Source: Microcoleus sp. FACHB-68
GTDB lineage: Bacteria > Cyanobacteriota > Cyanobacteriia > Cyanobacteriales > Oscillatoriaceae
DNA: 64,000 nucleotides
Direction: 5' to 3'
NCBI RefSeq assembly: GCF_014695715.1
Contig: NZ_JACJOT010000003.1
Coordinates: 62,001 to 126,000, forward strand
Part shown: one piece after another, positions 8,610 to 18,800 of the stretch
Layout of the letters: every line of letters begins with the position of its first letter
How positions within the stretch are numbered: position 1 is the first letter of the stretch
Program-made: the position numbers and the translations under genes
Notes under the pieces: model-generated
Seen by the model: only the letters and a program-made list of their open reading frames with translations
What the model was told of the DNA's origin: nothing
Database searches by the model: none

Positions 8610-9977
8610 TTAAACCTCAACAGGAGATTTGTTAGTCACCGGCATCCGCTCAAAATTTTCTACCTCTCCTTCTACTTCAATCTTCTCATCTTGATTGGTA
8701 ATTAAACGTGCACCGCGTTTGCGCGTGAAAAAGTTCCAGCCCCACTGAATCATGACGATCAGTTTGTTATCAAATTCAATCAGGTAGTAAATGTGAACGA
8801 ACACCCAAGCCAACCAAGCTGGGAACCCAGAAAACTTCACGAAACCTAAATTCACAACCGCTTTATTGCGACCGATCACGGCTAAGCTGCCATAGTCAGA
8901 ATAGCGAAAAGGTTGCAGAGATTTCCCGGCAAGTTTGGCTCTAATAAGTTTAGCGAGATACTGCCCTTCTTGCATGGCGACGGGTGCAACGCCTGGAAGC
9001 GGTTTGCCGTCCTCTTGGTGGGAAAAATTCGCCAAGTCGCCAATGACAAAAATATTGGGATGCCCTTTTACGCTTAAGTCCGATTCCACCATCACTCGCC
9101 CAACCCGATCCAGTTCTGCGCCGGTGCGTTGGGAAATGATTTGTCCCATTCCTGATGCTTTGACGCCGGCAGCCCACAAAATTGTTTGCGCCTGAATTTG
9201 TTCGGTTTCGTCACCGCAGCGCAGGGTAACAACATGGTCTTCAATATTGGTTACCAGCGTGCGAGTCCGCACGGTGACGCCCAAGTGTTCCAGCGATTTT
9301 TGCGCTTTTTCTGATAACTCTGGGGGGTAAGGGGGCAGCACTCGATCCATGCCTTCTAGCAATAAAATTCGAGCTTCTGTGGTGTCAATTTTAGAAAAAT
9401 CGTTCTTGAGTGTGCTGTAAGCAAGTTCTGATAAAGCACCCGCTAATTCGACGCCGGTAGGGCCACCTCCAACGACGACAAATGTTAACCAAGCCCGGCG
9501 TTTTTCTGGATCGGTTTCTTTCTCTGCAGCTTCAAAAGCCAGGAAGATGCGACGCCGCATTTCTATAGCGTCTTCTACAGTTTTTAAGCCGGGTGCCATT
9601 GTTGCCCATTCATCTTTTCCGAAGTAGTGATGGCTGACGCCGGTGGCAACAATTAATGTGTCGTAGGGAATTTCTTGATTACGCAGTACAACTTTTTGCT
9701 CATCCGGGTTGATATCAAGCACTTCTGCCATCAAAACTTTTGTGTTTTTACTCCCACTTAATATGGCGCGGAGGGGGGAGGAAATATCGGCGGGAGACAG
9801 GCTGCCGGTGGCTACTTGATAAAGGAGGGGCTGAAATAGGTGAAAATTACGTTTATCAATGAGCGTGACTTCTACAGAGGCGCGTCTAAGTTCCTGCGCT
9901 GCATAAAGTCCGCCGAATCCGCCACCAACAATTACGACCTGGTGAGGAGACTGATTTTCGACTTCTTCTAACCTCAT
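8610..9977 (-). CDS. ndb: Type 2 NADH dehydrogenase (NDH-2)
   Basis: The 455-residue protein has two dinucleotide folds: FAD-binding VVIVGGGFGGLYAAQEL (residues 14-30) and NADH-binding VVVGGGPTGVELAGALSEL (about 166-184). It also has the conserved IFVIGDLA(N) FAD segment and the VAMQEGQYLAKLI helix. It transfers electrons from NAD(P)H to quinone without pumping protons. The hydrophobic C-terminal region (WLAWVFVHIYYLIEF) is the usual membrane anchor. A strong Shine-Dalgarno (AAGGAG) lies 6 bases before the ATG. Cyanobacteria carry several ndb paralogues (ndbA, ndbB, ndbC); I cannot decide which this is without alignment. Confidence 0.92.
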   Translation of the reverse strand: MRLEEVENQSPHQVVIVGGGFGGLYAAQELRRASVEVTLIDKRNFHLFQPLLYQVATGSLSPADISSPLRAILSGSKNTKVLMAEVLDINPDEQKVVLRNQEIPYDTLIVATGVSHHYFGKDEWATMAPGLKTVEDAIEMRRRIFLAFEAAEKETDPEKRRAWLTFVVVGGGPTGVELAGALSELAYSTLKNDFSKIDTTEARILLLEGMDRVLPPYPPELSEKAQKSLEHLGVTVRTRTLVTNIEDHVVTLRCGDETEQIQAQTILWAAGVKASGMGQIISQRTGAELDRVGRVMVESDLSVKGHPNIFVIGDLANFSHQEDGKPLPGVAPVAMQEGQYLAKLIRAKLAGKSLQPFRYSDYGSLAVIGRNKAVVNLGFVKFSGFPAWLAWVFVHIYYLIEFDNKLIVMIQWGWNFFTRKRGARLITNQDEKIEVEGEVENFERMPVTNKSPVEV

Positions 9978-10297
9978 GGTGGCTCCTTTTTATAGAATAG
10001 GTTAATATCTGTTTCAAGAAAAAAGTTGACTTGCTTTACCGCCGGCTCGTTTTTTCTACAGGCATTTATATAATTTTATAGGGCATCGTTACAAATCTAT
10101 AAGTATCGAGAGATACAGGGATCTTAATTATGCTATAAGAGGGAGTTTACTCTAACACGGTTGACATATTGCGCTATACATGATAGCAAATCTTCGTAAA
10201 CTGTAGGGGTTAATTTTCCTGGCGCTGATATGCAAACGGGCAGTCTATTAGGACGGGTTTAATGGGCTAATCTTGAACTCCAAAGCCTTATCTACCA
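9978..10297. other. 320-bp spacer, promoter region of NDH-2
   Basis: No gene is visible. The half near 9978-10080 should carry the ndb promoter. On the plus strand a TTGACA (10161-10166) is followed by TATACA-like bases, but no plus-strand gene follows, so it is probably coincidental. An interrupted repeat CTAT-acatg-ATAG is at about 10174-10186. Confidence 0.4.
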
Positions 10298-11326
10298 TTA
10301 GCTTTGTGGTTTCCAAACGTAGTTGCCGGCTTTGTCAATGTAAGCGAACTGATCGTTAATTTTGACGGATGCCAGCCCATTTTTGAAAGGTTGAGCCTGA
10401 TCAAATTGGGGCGGGATGATAATTTTGCCGGTTTTGTCTATATAACCTATCTTACTGTCAATTTCTACAGCCGCCAGCCCTTCAGAAAAGTTTTTAGCTT
10501 CATCAAATTGCAGTTGAATCACTGTTTTACCGGCTTTATCGATATAACCCATTTTGCCGCCTATTCCCACAGCCGCGAGTCCTTCAGAAAAGCCTTCCGC
10601 GAGAATAAATTGCGGCGGAATTACCATCTTGTCGGTTTTGTCGATATAGCCGAACTTATCGGTAATTTGAGCTGGGGCTAATCCTTCAGAAAAGCCTTCC
10701 GTGAGAATAAATTGCGGCGGAATTACCATCTTGCCGGTTTTGTCAATATAGCCCATTTTCCCATTAATTGCCACGGCGGCTAAGCCATCAGAAAAGCGGC
10801 GAATTTCATCAAACTGCGGCTGGATAACGATTTCACCGGCTTTGTCGATAAACCCGATTTTGCGGTTAATTTCTACGGCAGCCAACCCTTCAGAAAAACC
10901 CCAAATTAAATCGAATTGGGGTTTTATAACTATTTTGCCGGTTTGATCAATAAAGCCCCATTTGCGATCTATTTCGATAGCGGCTAATTCTTCAGAAAAG
11001 TCAGCAGCTTGTTTAAATTGTGGCTTGATCAGAGTTTCACCGGCTGGATTGATATAAGCGTAGTTTCCGTTTATGACAACCCTTGCTAACCCATCATTAA
11101 AATCTTCTGCCGCATTAAATTTTGGTTCAATAACAATTTTGCCGGCAGCGTTAATATAACCCCATTTATTATTTTGGAGAATTGGAAATCGTTGTGCCGG
11201 CTGTTGTTTTGTTTGGGATGTAGTTGAGGATTGGGATAGATTAGATGTTTGGGCAGTTTGTTGGGATTGACAGGATATTAATGTTAGGAATGTTAAACAG
11301 AGTAAGAAAGAAAGGGTTCGTTTCAT
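10298..11326 (-). CDS. WG-repeat lipoprotein
   Basis: The 342-residue protein starts with a lipoprotein signal: MKR, a hydrophobic core, and the lipobox LISC with Cys about residue 19. A Gln/Ser/Thr-rich linker follows, then nine tandem units of about 32 residues with the WG-repeat pattern (KWGYINAAGKIVIEPKF ... FSEGLAAVEI). Units five and six are almost identical even at DNA level, showing recent internal duplication. WG repeats form beta-rich scaffolds of unknown binding function. The protein is probably tethered to the periplasmic face of a membrane. No operon partner is obvious: the next gene upstream, Mrr-like, ends 85 bp before the start. Confidence 0.9.
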   Translation of the reverse strand: MKRTLSFLLCLTFLTLISCQSQQTAQTSNLSQSSTTSQTKQQPAQRFPILQNNKWGYINAAGKIVIEPKFNAAEDFNDGLARVVINGNYAYINPAGETLIKPQFKQAADFSEELAAIEIDRKWGFIDQTGKIVIKPQFDLIWGFSEGLAAVEINRKIGFIDKAGEIVIQPQFDEIRRFSDGLAAVAINGKMGYIDKTGKMVIPPQFILTEGFSEGLAPAQITDKFGYIDKTDKMVIPPQFILAEGFSEGLAAVGIGGKMGYIDKAGKTVIQLQFDEAKNFSEGLAAVEIDSKIGYIDKTGKIIIPPQFDQAQPFKNGLASVKINDQFAYIDKAGNYVWKPQS

Positions 11327-11410
11327 TTTTTACTTTGACGAGGAAGTTTTGCCGGCATTCGGAGATTAAGAAAGGTTGCCGAGATTGAGGTGAACAACAG
11401 TATTTAGGGC

Positions 11411-12259
11411 TTAAAGGTGATTGAACCAATTTTCATCAATATCTACAACCTCAATTGTTTTAGTTTCAACCCCTAGCTTTAGGTCTTTTAGAATTAAGGA
11501 GAGTTGCTCACCATCAATTAAATCCAAAGCCGGTGCGCCATCTCTCGTTGCTTCTTTTTTCGCTTCAGTTGTAAAGGTGCCGGTTGTAATGAACAGTCCC
11601 TTATCTGTTCTGCCGACCATCGCCCCTCGGAAATCTCGAATTTCTGCCGGCCCAACGGAACCGCTATATCGTTTGCATTGGAAAAAGACCTGAAAACTTA
11701 ATAAAGAAATTCTCAGAACACCGATACCATCAATTCCTCCATCACCTTTTTTACCTGTTACTTGAACTTTAATAAATCCTGAAGCTCTGAGGATGCGCTG
11801 GCATAGACGTTCAAACGCATCGGGAGGCATTTTCTGAAGAATACTCAACAGCTTCTCTGTCCATAAATTGGAGTCTACAGGTATCAGAGCATCTGGTTGA
11901 GCTTCATCTAATTTAATTGAATCTTTGCTCTTTCTAGGCTGTGATACCTGCTTAATTTCTCGCTTGTCAATAACTTGAAGATTTCGGCCTTTTTCAGTTA
12001 ATGACCAAAAGCCACGTCCACTATTTTCAATCGCTCCATAGTTTTTGAGGTAAAGTCTAGTCCAGCTAAGACGAGCATAGATTGCGGTTTGCGGCCCTTC
12101 TTTATAAAGAATACTCTGCTGTTCTTCAGAGAATTCTTGGATTTCGCAAACCTTTTCGTATATCTCTCTAACATTACCCGATCCGCCTAAAGCTTTTAAG
12201 GCTTTGATAGTTGGCTCGAATAAATTATCATAGGTAGGGAGAGCTGGTTGAATCTCCAT
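11411..12259 (-). CDS. Mrr-like restriction endonuclease
   Basis: The 282-residue protein has an Mrr N-terminal winged-helix domain (residues ~8-95, with LSWTRLYLKNYGAIENSGRGFWSLTEKG). A charged linker leads to the Mrr catalytic domain at about 145-270. The active-site series is FERLCQRIL, then GDGGIDGIG with the metal-binding Asp, then FFQCKRY, the family's D...QxK signature. Mrr enzymes cut modified (methylated) DNA. The gene lies only 4 bp downstream of glcF on the same strand, so it appears to be the last gene of the glcE-glcF transcript, an unusual association. No methyltransferase or specificity subunit is near, consistent with a type IV enzyme. Confidence 0.88.
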   Translation of the reverse strand: MEIQPALPTYDNLFEPTIKALKALGGSGNVREIYEKVCEIQEFSEEQQSILYKEGPQTAIYARLSWTRLYLKNYGAIENSGRGFWSLTEKGRNLQVIDKREIKQVSQPRKSKDSIKLDEAQPDALIPVDSNLWTEKLLSILQKMPPDAFERLCQRILRASGFIKVQVTGKKGDGGIDGIGVLRISLLSFQVFFQCKRYSGSVGPAEIRDFRGAMVGRTDKGLFITTGTFTTEAKKEATRDGAPALDLIDGEQLSLILKDLKLGVETKTIEVVDIDENWFNHL

Positions 12260-12263
12260 GCAT

Positions 12264-13610
12264 CTAACGTTTTAGTTTAACCCCCCGCATTGAATAATCT
12301 AACAACTCCAGTGGATGCATCAGCGTAATTTCTTTACCTTGCGACTGCAAATGTTTCTTAATTTGTAAAGAACAACCGGGATTTGAAGACGCGATTAATT
12401 CAGCGCCGGTATTGAGCAGATTCTCAACCTTTTGCCGGCCTAATTCATCTGCAACATCTGGTTGCAGCATATTGTAAACGCCGGCACTCCCACAACACAA
12501 GGCAGCATCAACAGGTTCGCGCAGTTTTACCCCAGGAATTTTCTGCAATAATTGACGCGGTTGCAAGCTAATTTTTTGCCCGTGTAATAGGTGGCAAGCA
12601 TCTTGATAAACGATTTTGAGTTCGCCATCAGCTAGGGGGGAAAGTTTAGTGGTTAATCCCACTTGGGCGAGAAATTCTTGCGCGTCTTTCACTTTGCCGG
12701 CAAATTCCTTCGCTTTCTCCCGGTAATTCGGATCATCTTGCAAAATATGACCGTATTCTTTTAAAGTATGACCACAACCGGCAGCATTGATAATGATCGC
12801 ATCAACGTTCGTGCCTTCAAAGCTATCAATCATCTGTCTTGCCAAGGCTTGTGCTTGTTCAGTTTGTCCCTGATGTTCCGGCAAAGCCGCACAACAACCT
12901 TGTCCTTGGGGAACCACAATTTCGCAACCATTTGCGGTTAAAACTCGTGCAGTAGCTTCATTCACTTTTGAGAAAAATAAACGCTGCACACAACCTAAAA
13001 TCATTCCCACCCGGTAGCGTTTTTCACCTTGGGCTGGGATAATCGTGGGAAATTCATCTCGGAAAGCATCCAGGGGAATTGCCGGCAAAATTTCTTCCAT
13101 TGCCGCTAAGCGAGGAAAGACTTTTTTAAAGATGCCGCCAGCCCGAACAATTTTCTGAATTCCCAAGTTTTGATAGAGATAAAGAGGGCCAAGTAAAGCC
13201 CGCAGCCGGTTGGGATAGGGAAACAGATTAAAAATGATAGCGCGAATTACACGATCTGGCAGAGAACGCTCATAATTTCGCTCAATTTGTGGGCGAGTTG
13301 CCGCAATTAATTTGTCATATTGCACCCCAGAAGGGCAAGTCGTGACACACGCCAAACATCCCAAACAAGAATCAAAATGCTCAACTGTTGCATCAACAAG
13401 AGTGGCTTCACCTTCATTAATCGCATCCATCAAATAAATGCGCCCTCTGGGAGAATCCATTTCTTTGCCAAGCACTCGATAACTTGGGCAAGTCGATAAA
13501 CAAAACCCACAGTGAACACAGGTATCAATTAATTTGGGTTCTGGGGGGTGATTCCCATCAAAATTCGTCTTTGAAAGTTGAGAATTGGCAGTCGAGTCTG
13601 AAACTTGCAT
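12264..13610 (-). CDS. glcF: Glycolate dehydrogenase iron-sulfur subunit
   Basis: The 448-residue protein carries two 4Fe-4S clusters of ferredoxin type: Cys 31/34/37/41 (CVHCGFCLSTC) and Cys 82/85/88/92 (CLGCLACVTTC). Two CCG domains follow (GCCAALPEHQG and CCGSAGVYNML), which bind a further cluster or interact with quinone. It passes electrons from the flavoprotein subunits to the membrane quinone pool when glycolate from photorespiration is oxidised to glyoxylate. glcE lies upstream on the same strand, separated by 133 bp that hold a dispersed repeat; the Mrr-like gene follows after 4 bp. Confidence 0.93.
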   Translation of the reverse strand: MQVSDSTANSQLSKTNFDGNHPPEPKLIDTCVHCGFCLSTCPSYRVLGKEMDSPRGRIYLMDAINEGEATLVDATVEHFDSCLGCLACVTTCPSGVQYDKLIAATRPQIERNYERSLPDRVIRAIIFNLFPYPNRLRALLGPLYLYQNLGIQKIVRAGGIFKKVFPRLAAMEEILPAIPLDAFRDEFPTIIPAQGEKRYRVGMILGCVQRLFFSKVNEATARVLTANGCEIVVPQGQGCCAALPEHQGQTEQAQALARQMIDSFEGTNVDAIIINAAGCGHTLKEYGHILQDDPNYREKAKEFAGKVKDAQEFLAQVGLTTKLSPLADGELKIVYQDACHLLHGQKISLQPRQLLQKIPGVKLREPVDAALCCGSAGVYNMLQPDVADELGRQKVENLLNTGAELIASSNPGCSLQIKKHLQSQGKEITLMHPLELLDYSMRGVKLKR

Positions 13611-13670
13611 AGTTTTTTATCCAACAAAAGCTTTTAAACATCAATCCTATCTAAACGCAAATAATTTGCA

Positions 13671-13735
13671 TTCATCTGCATTCATCTGCGTATGCCTGCG
13701 GCACGCTACGCTATCATCTGCGTGCATCTGCGGTT
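13671..13735. repeat. CATCTGCG repeat element between glcE and glcF
   Basis: A run of TTCATCTGC(G/A) units at a 10-base period is interrupted by TATGCCTGCGGCACGCTACGCTAT and ends CATCTGCGGTT. The same family appears at 30719, 30792, 40704, 41454, 57905 and (variant) 59052. Here it reads antisense to the flanking glc genes. Confidence 0.85.
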
Positions 13736-13743
13736 CAATTAAA

Positions 13744-15066
13744 TCAAATCTTTCCAACAAAACGCTCAGGACTTAAAATATTCTCCGGATCAAACTGCTG
13801 CTTAATTCGCCGCATTAAATCCAAAGCGTTGCCGGTGTATCCCCAGACATCCAACTGTTGCTTAAGAGAAATTGGAGCCACTAAAACACTCAAAAATCCC
13901 CCCGAAGATTCGCAGATTGAACGCATTTTAGAAAGCCGAGTTATCACATCCTCACCGGCAACCCGAATTAAGCCTAAACCACTGCCGGCATGAATTAAAC
14001 TTAAACTACTATTTGGAAACAACAGATTCAACTGAGTTAAAACCGCCACAGCTTCAGAAGGTCTTACTCCTATTTTGCAGAGAATTTCTGAATTTGTGGG
14101 GGTTGAGCGCATTTGTTCGGGTAATTTCTGCCATAAAGCAGCCTCATCCGCCTCCACAAATGTTGTACTTTGTAACCCCAAGGTTTTGCCCACTTCCACA
14201 ACTCGCTCTGACTGTTGTTTAACACTTTCTGCTATGCTTTGGAAGCGAACCAGCAATCCCATACCGGCACCGGCTTCTAATGTGTTCACCAACTGCGCTG
14301 AAAGCAAATCAGCGGCGGTGGGAGTCAAGGCAGAAGCCAGCAAAGTTTGAGTCGCTGTGGCAATGGCATCGGCTTCGCCGGTCAACAACACAGTTTGTGA
14401 CGACAGGGATAGTGGATAAACCCGAAAAGTTACTTGACTAATAACCCCTAATGTGCCGAAAGAGCCGGTGAATAATTTCATCAAGTCATAACCGGCAACA
14501 TTTTTCACCACCCGCCCGCCGGCTTTAGCAATTTGGCCATCTGAACGAACAAAGGAAAAACCAATGAGCTGATCACGAACGCCATTGTAGCGCTGTCGCA
14601 GCGAGCCGGTATCGCCGGTTGCCACAATTCCGCCCAAAGTCGCCATTTCTGGATAACTCGGATCAAGGGCGAGAAATTGACCGACACTTGCCAAGATTTG
14701 CTGTAATTCAGCAAACTTCATCCCCGCTTCCGCAGTGATAGTTAAATCGCCGGCAGCATGATCCACCAACTTATTTAAGCGTTCCGTACTCACGGCTAAA
14801 TTCACACCCGCAGCTAAGCCACCCCAGTTGAGCTTGCTGCCACTGCCCAAGGGCAGTACGCCCCATCGCTGCCGGTGAGCACACGCCATCACTTCTGCGA
14901 GTTCTGCCTCAGTTTGGGGGTAGACAATGCAATCGATCTCGGCTGCCGGTGTGAGGCATTGAGCAATCTGTTCTTTACGAGATGCCTCTATATCTGCCCA
15001 CGAACAGATGCCCGATGATCCTAAAATTTTTTCCAGTTGTTGCGCGATGGCGCTCTGATTTACCAA
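13744..15066 (-). CDS. glcE: Glycolate dehydrogenase FAD-binding subunit
   Basis: The 440-residue protein is a PCMH-type (VAO-fold) FAD-binding oxidase subunit: IVYPQTEAELAEVMACAHR, then LPLGSGSKLNWGG near residues 75-87, then LGGIVATGDTGSLRQRYNG and GRVVKNVAGYDLMKLFTGSFGTLG (roughly 185-215), where the last motif holds the pyrophosphate of FAD. A C-terminal FDPENILSPERF closes the fold. It pairs with GlcD and GlcF in the three-subunit glycolate dehydrogenase. The gene is followed on the same strand by glcF. glcD is 4.2 kb away, across a divergent sensor kinase. Confidence 0.92.
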   Translation of the reverse strand: MVNQSAIAQQLEKILGSSGICSWADIEASRKEQIAQCLTPAAEIDCIVYPQTEAELAEVMACAHRQRWGVLPLGSGSKLNWGGLAAGVNLAVSTERLNKLVDHAAGDLTITAEAGMKFAELQQILASVGQFLALDPSYPEMATLGGIVATGDTGSLRQRYNGVRDQLIGFSFVRSDGQIAKAGGRVVKNVAGYDLMKLFTGSFGTLGVISQVTFRVYPLSLSSQTVLLTGEADAIATATQTLLASALTPTAADLLSAQLVNTLEAGAGMGLLVRFQSIAESVKQQSERVVEVGKTLGLQSTTFVEADEAALWQKLPEQMRSTPTNSEILCKIGVRPSEAVAVLTQLNLLFPNSSLSLIHAGSGLGLIRVAGEDVITRLSKMRSICESSGGFLSVLVAPISLKQQLDVWGYTGNALDLMRRIKQQFDPENILSPERFVGKI

Positions 15067-15864
15067 TTTCTAATCCTCTCACTAAGAAGCATTTTAGAAC
15101 GCTTGCCGACTGAAGAATCGCGAGAAAAAAGGAAACCGGAAAATAGAAAGCAATTCTCACTTCTCACTTTTATCATCTCACCTTACCGGCCAGCACTCCA
15201 GACTCTAGCACCGATTTTTAGCGGTTCTTACATCCCCACAAACTGCCAAACAATAAAATATAGAGCGGGAATGCCCTCTTAATGACTTTTCAGTGCAAGA
15301 TGAGATACAACGATTTATAACAACTCGTGCCGATTGTCCCTGTCTTAAATTGTATCCCCCTTCCTTCCTATATGCTAATTCCAGGTCATCTAAGGAATCG
15401 GGTATTATCCCCTACTCCGCTACCCGAATTAATCATTTTTTATCTGGAATAGAGTAAATTCCTAATTAGGCGTGGCAACTTACATCATAAAATCGGTGAA
15501 CTTGCAACAATTTACTCAGGTACTACAGTAGTGGTAGCAACCATGTTCAATCGTGCTTCTATTAGGGTTTTGAGTTTTGGGTTTAAGCACTACGAGGGAG
15601 GGGTGAGCCGCACCCTAACCACAAACTACCAATACGCACACAAAGCGTTCGGGCTGATAATTTGTTGTTAAAAGCCCAACCTGTGGGCACGTCAGCGCCA
15701 TAGAAGTACGCGCTTTGGGGGACATATTTTTGACGAGTTCCCGAAATTGTCTGAGTGAACATTTCATCTAGACAAAACCACCGCGCCCCCAAAAAGGCGA
15801 GCCAAAAGTTCGCTGCTGCCATTCCCACTTACTCAAAACAGCGCTTGTGTTTTAGTTAGCGATC
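15067..15864. other. 800-bp divergent spacer between glcE and the hybrid kinase
   Basis: It must contain promoters for both the glcE-glcF-mrr unit (-) and the kinase (+). I see no convincing gene. An 81-codon minus frame (15583-15828) has no recognisable similarity or ribosome site. A short repeat, ACTACAGTAGT, is at about 15523-15533. Nothing else stands out. Confidence 0.5.
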
Positions 15865-18800
15865 ATGTCAACTGCCATCCGCATTTTGATTCTTGAAGAC
15901 TCACCCGCCGATACCGAATTGATACTGCGCGAACTGCGCCGAGCAGGCTTCGCACCCAGTTGGCAGCGTGTAGAGACAGAACCGGACTACCTCAGCCGGC
16001 TACAGGAGAGCTTCGATATTATTCTTGCAGACTATATCCTGCCACAGTTTAATGCCCTGCGTGCGTTGCAGTTGTTACGAGCGAGCAACCTGGATATTCC
16101 CTTCATCGTCCTCACCGGCAGCCAAAATGAAGAAGTCGCCGTTGAGTGTATGAAACAAGGCGCTGCTGACTACCTGCTCAAAGATCGCTTAGCAAGACTC
16201 GGTCCTGCCGTCCTCGCCGCCCTGGAAGCCAAACAATTGCGTGACGACAAGCGCAAAGCAGAAACTGAACGAGAAGAAAGTGCCGCCCGCTTCCGCCGGC
16301 TTGCTGAAAATGCCCCAGATATTATCTACCGCTACCGCATCTTCCCCAGTCCCTGCTTTGAATACGTCAGTCCCGCAGCAGAAACCATCACCGGCTACAC
16401 CCCAGAAGAACACTACGCCGATCCTGAGTTAGGGGTGAAGATTGTACATCCCGATGACCGAGAGGTTTTAAGACAATGGACGCTTCAGCAAAGCACCGAT
16501 GAAGTTTTGGTCTTGCGCTGGATACATAAAGACGGAAGCATAATTTGGACAGAAACCCGCAGCATTTTAGTTTGCGACGAAGCCGGCAAGCCGATCGCCT
16601 TTGAAGGCATCGCCCGCGACATCACCCAGGCAAAGCTGGCACAGGAAGCGCTGCACAAAAGTGAGGCTCGCTATCGCGCCATTGTAGAAGATCAAACTGA
16701 ACTAATCTGCCGGTTTTTGGCAGATGGCACCCTCACATTTGCCAACAACACCTACTGTCGTTTTTTCGGGTTTGAGCGTCAAGATTTGATCGGGTGTAGT
16801 TTTACCCCACTCATTGCCGGCGAAGAACAACAGAATATCCTAAAAACCCTCAATTCCTTAACCCCAGCAAATCCTGTACGTGTCTTGGAGCATCGGGTTG
16901 TTGTGAACGGAGAGCTGCGCGATCTGCAATGGACGAACCGGGCGCTGTTTGACGAGTCGGGCAATTTTGTCGAGTTTCAAGCTGTGGGGCGAGATATCAC
17001 GGATCGCAAACAGGCAGACGAGACGTTGCAAAGCGCCCGCGAAGAACTGGAAACCCGCGTCGCGCAACGCACCGGCGAACTCCAGGAGCTAAATGAGCGA
17101 CTGCAACAGGAGATAGAAGTTCGCTACCAGGCGCAAGAGGCGCTGCGGCAACGCTTCAGCCAACTTCAAACCCTTTATCAACTAGCCGATGCTGTGAGGC
17201 GAGCAGCAGCGATTGAGGAGATTTACGAAGCGGCTTTAAATGGTATCGGGCACTCTTTGCAAATTACGTGTGCCGGCATCTTGCTATTAGAGGCAGATAA
17301 GGGTTTGCGTTTCAAAGTCTGGCGCGGGCTTTCCCATGATTCTTGTAAGGCTTGTGAAGAGTATTTTTGCCTTGGCTCTAAGCAAAAAACCAAGAAACCG
17401 ATTTTAATCACAGATATTGCATCTTTGCAAGCCCCCAATTTCTTGCCGGCACAAGCTGTTTTGCTGCGAGCCGGTATTCAAGCGTTGGCTTTAATTCCCC
17501 TGGTTTTTCAAGGCCGGCTATTGGGGAAATTTTTGCTGGGTTACAGCCAGCCTCATTTTTTCAGTGACGAAGAAGTACAGTTAGCTCAAACCATCGCCAA
17601 CCACATTGCTTTTGCAACCGAACGCAAGCGAGCAGAAGCCGCACTTTGTGATAGCGAGGAGCGATTTCGCAGGGTTTTTGATGAGGCACCGATTGGCATG
17701 ATACTTGCCGGCACAGACACCCGATTTTTTAAAGTAAATCGAGCTTTATGTGAGATGTTGGGTTACACGCCGGCAGAAATGACAGCCCTCACGGTTGAAA
17801 ATATTACGCATCCCGAAGATCAGGGGAAGGAATTGCTGTATGTGGAGCGCGTTGTTCAAAGGGAAATTGACAGCTTTCAGCTCGAGAAACGCTACATTAC
17901 AAAGCAGCAAAATGTTTTGTGGGTGCATCTGACTTCGAGCGTTATGCGTGATCCTAAGGGGGAAATCCTTTATGCTTTGGGAATGGTAGAAGACATTACT
18001 GAGCGCAAACAAGCTGAAGAAGCTTTGCGTGCCAGTGAAGAGCGTTTTCGCCAGCTTGCAGAAAATATTCGGGAAGTTTTTTGGATCATTTCAGCAGATA
18101 GGAATCAGCTACTTTATATCAGTCCCGCTTCTGAAGAGGTATGGGGACTCAAGCCGGAAACTTTATACGAAAAGCCGCACTCATGGCTGGACGCTTTGCA
18201 TCCAGAAGATCGGGAACGGATCAGGGCGATTAAGGCGCAACAGAAGGCAGAAGATCCTTTGACTGTAGAGTATCGGATCGTGCAGCCTGATGGTTCAATT
18301 CGCTGGATATGCTCGCGCTCTTTTCCCATTCGTAATGAGTCGGGTGAGGTTTACCGCATTGCCGGCGTTGCAGAAGATATTACCGAGCGCAAGCATTTTA
18401 TTGCTGAACTGAGCAAGGCGTTGGAAACAGAAAAAGAACTCAACGAACTCAAATCTCGGTTCGTTTATATGGTGTCCCACGAATTCCGCAACCCCCTGGC
18501 TTCAATTGTCATGTCGGTTGAATTACTCCAACGTTACGGAGATCGGGCATCTCAGGAGAAAAAAAATCAGTATTTTCAGCGAATCCAAGCCGCTGTTAAA
18601 CAGATGATTGATTTGTTAGAAAATGTGCTGGTGATCGGTCGGACAGAGATGGGAAAACTCTCTTTTGATCCGGTGCCGGTGGATCTGGAAGCCTTTTGTG
18701 AGGAATTAGTAGAAGACTGCCAACTTAGAGCCGGCAATCTCCATACAATTACATTTATCTCTCACCCTCCCAATTCTGGAATAAACTCGCTTTCTCTATG

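Noticed and set aside
10161-10190. Sigma-70 promoter TTGACA with TATACA
   Set aside because: Spacing is wrong (about 8 bp) and no gene follows on that strand.
15583-15828. 81-codon minus-strand frame upstream of the hybrid kinase
   Set aside because: No ribosome site, unusual composition, and it lies in a promoter region.
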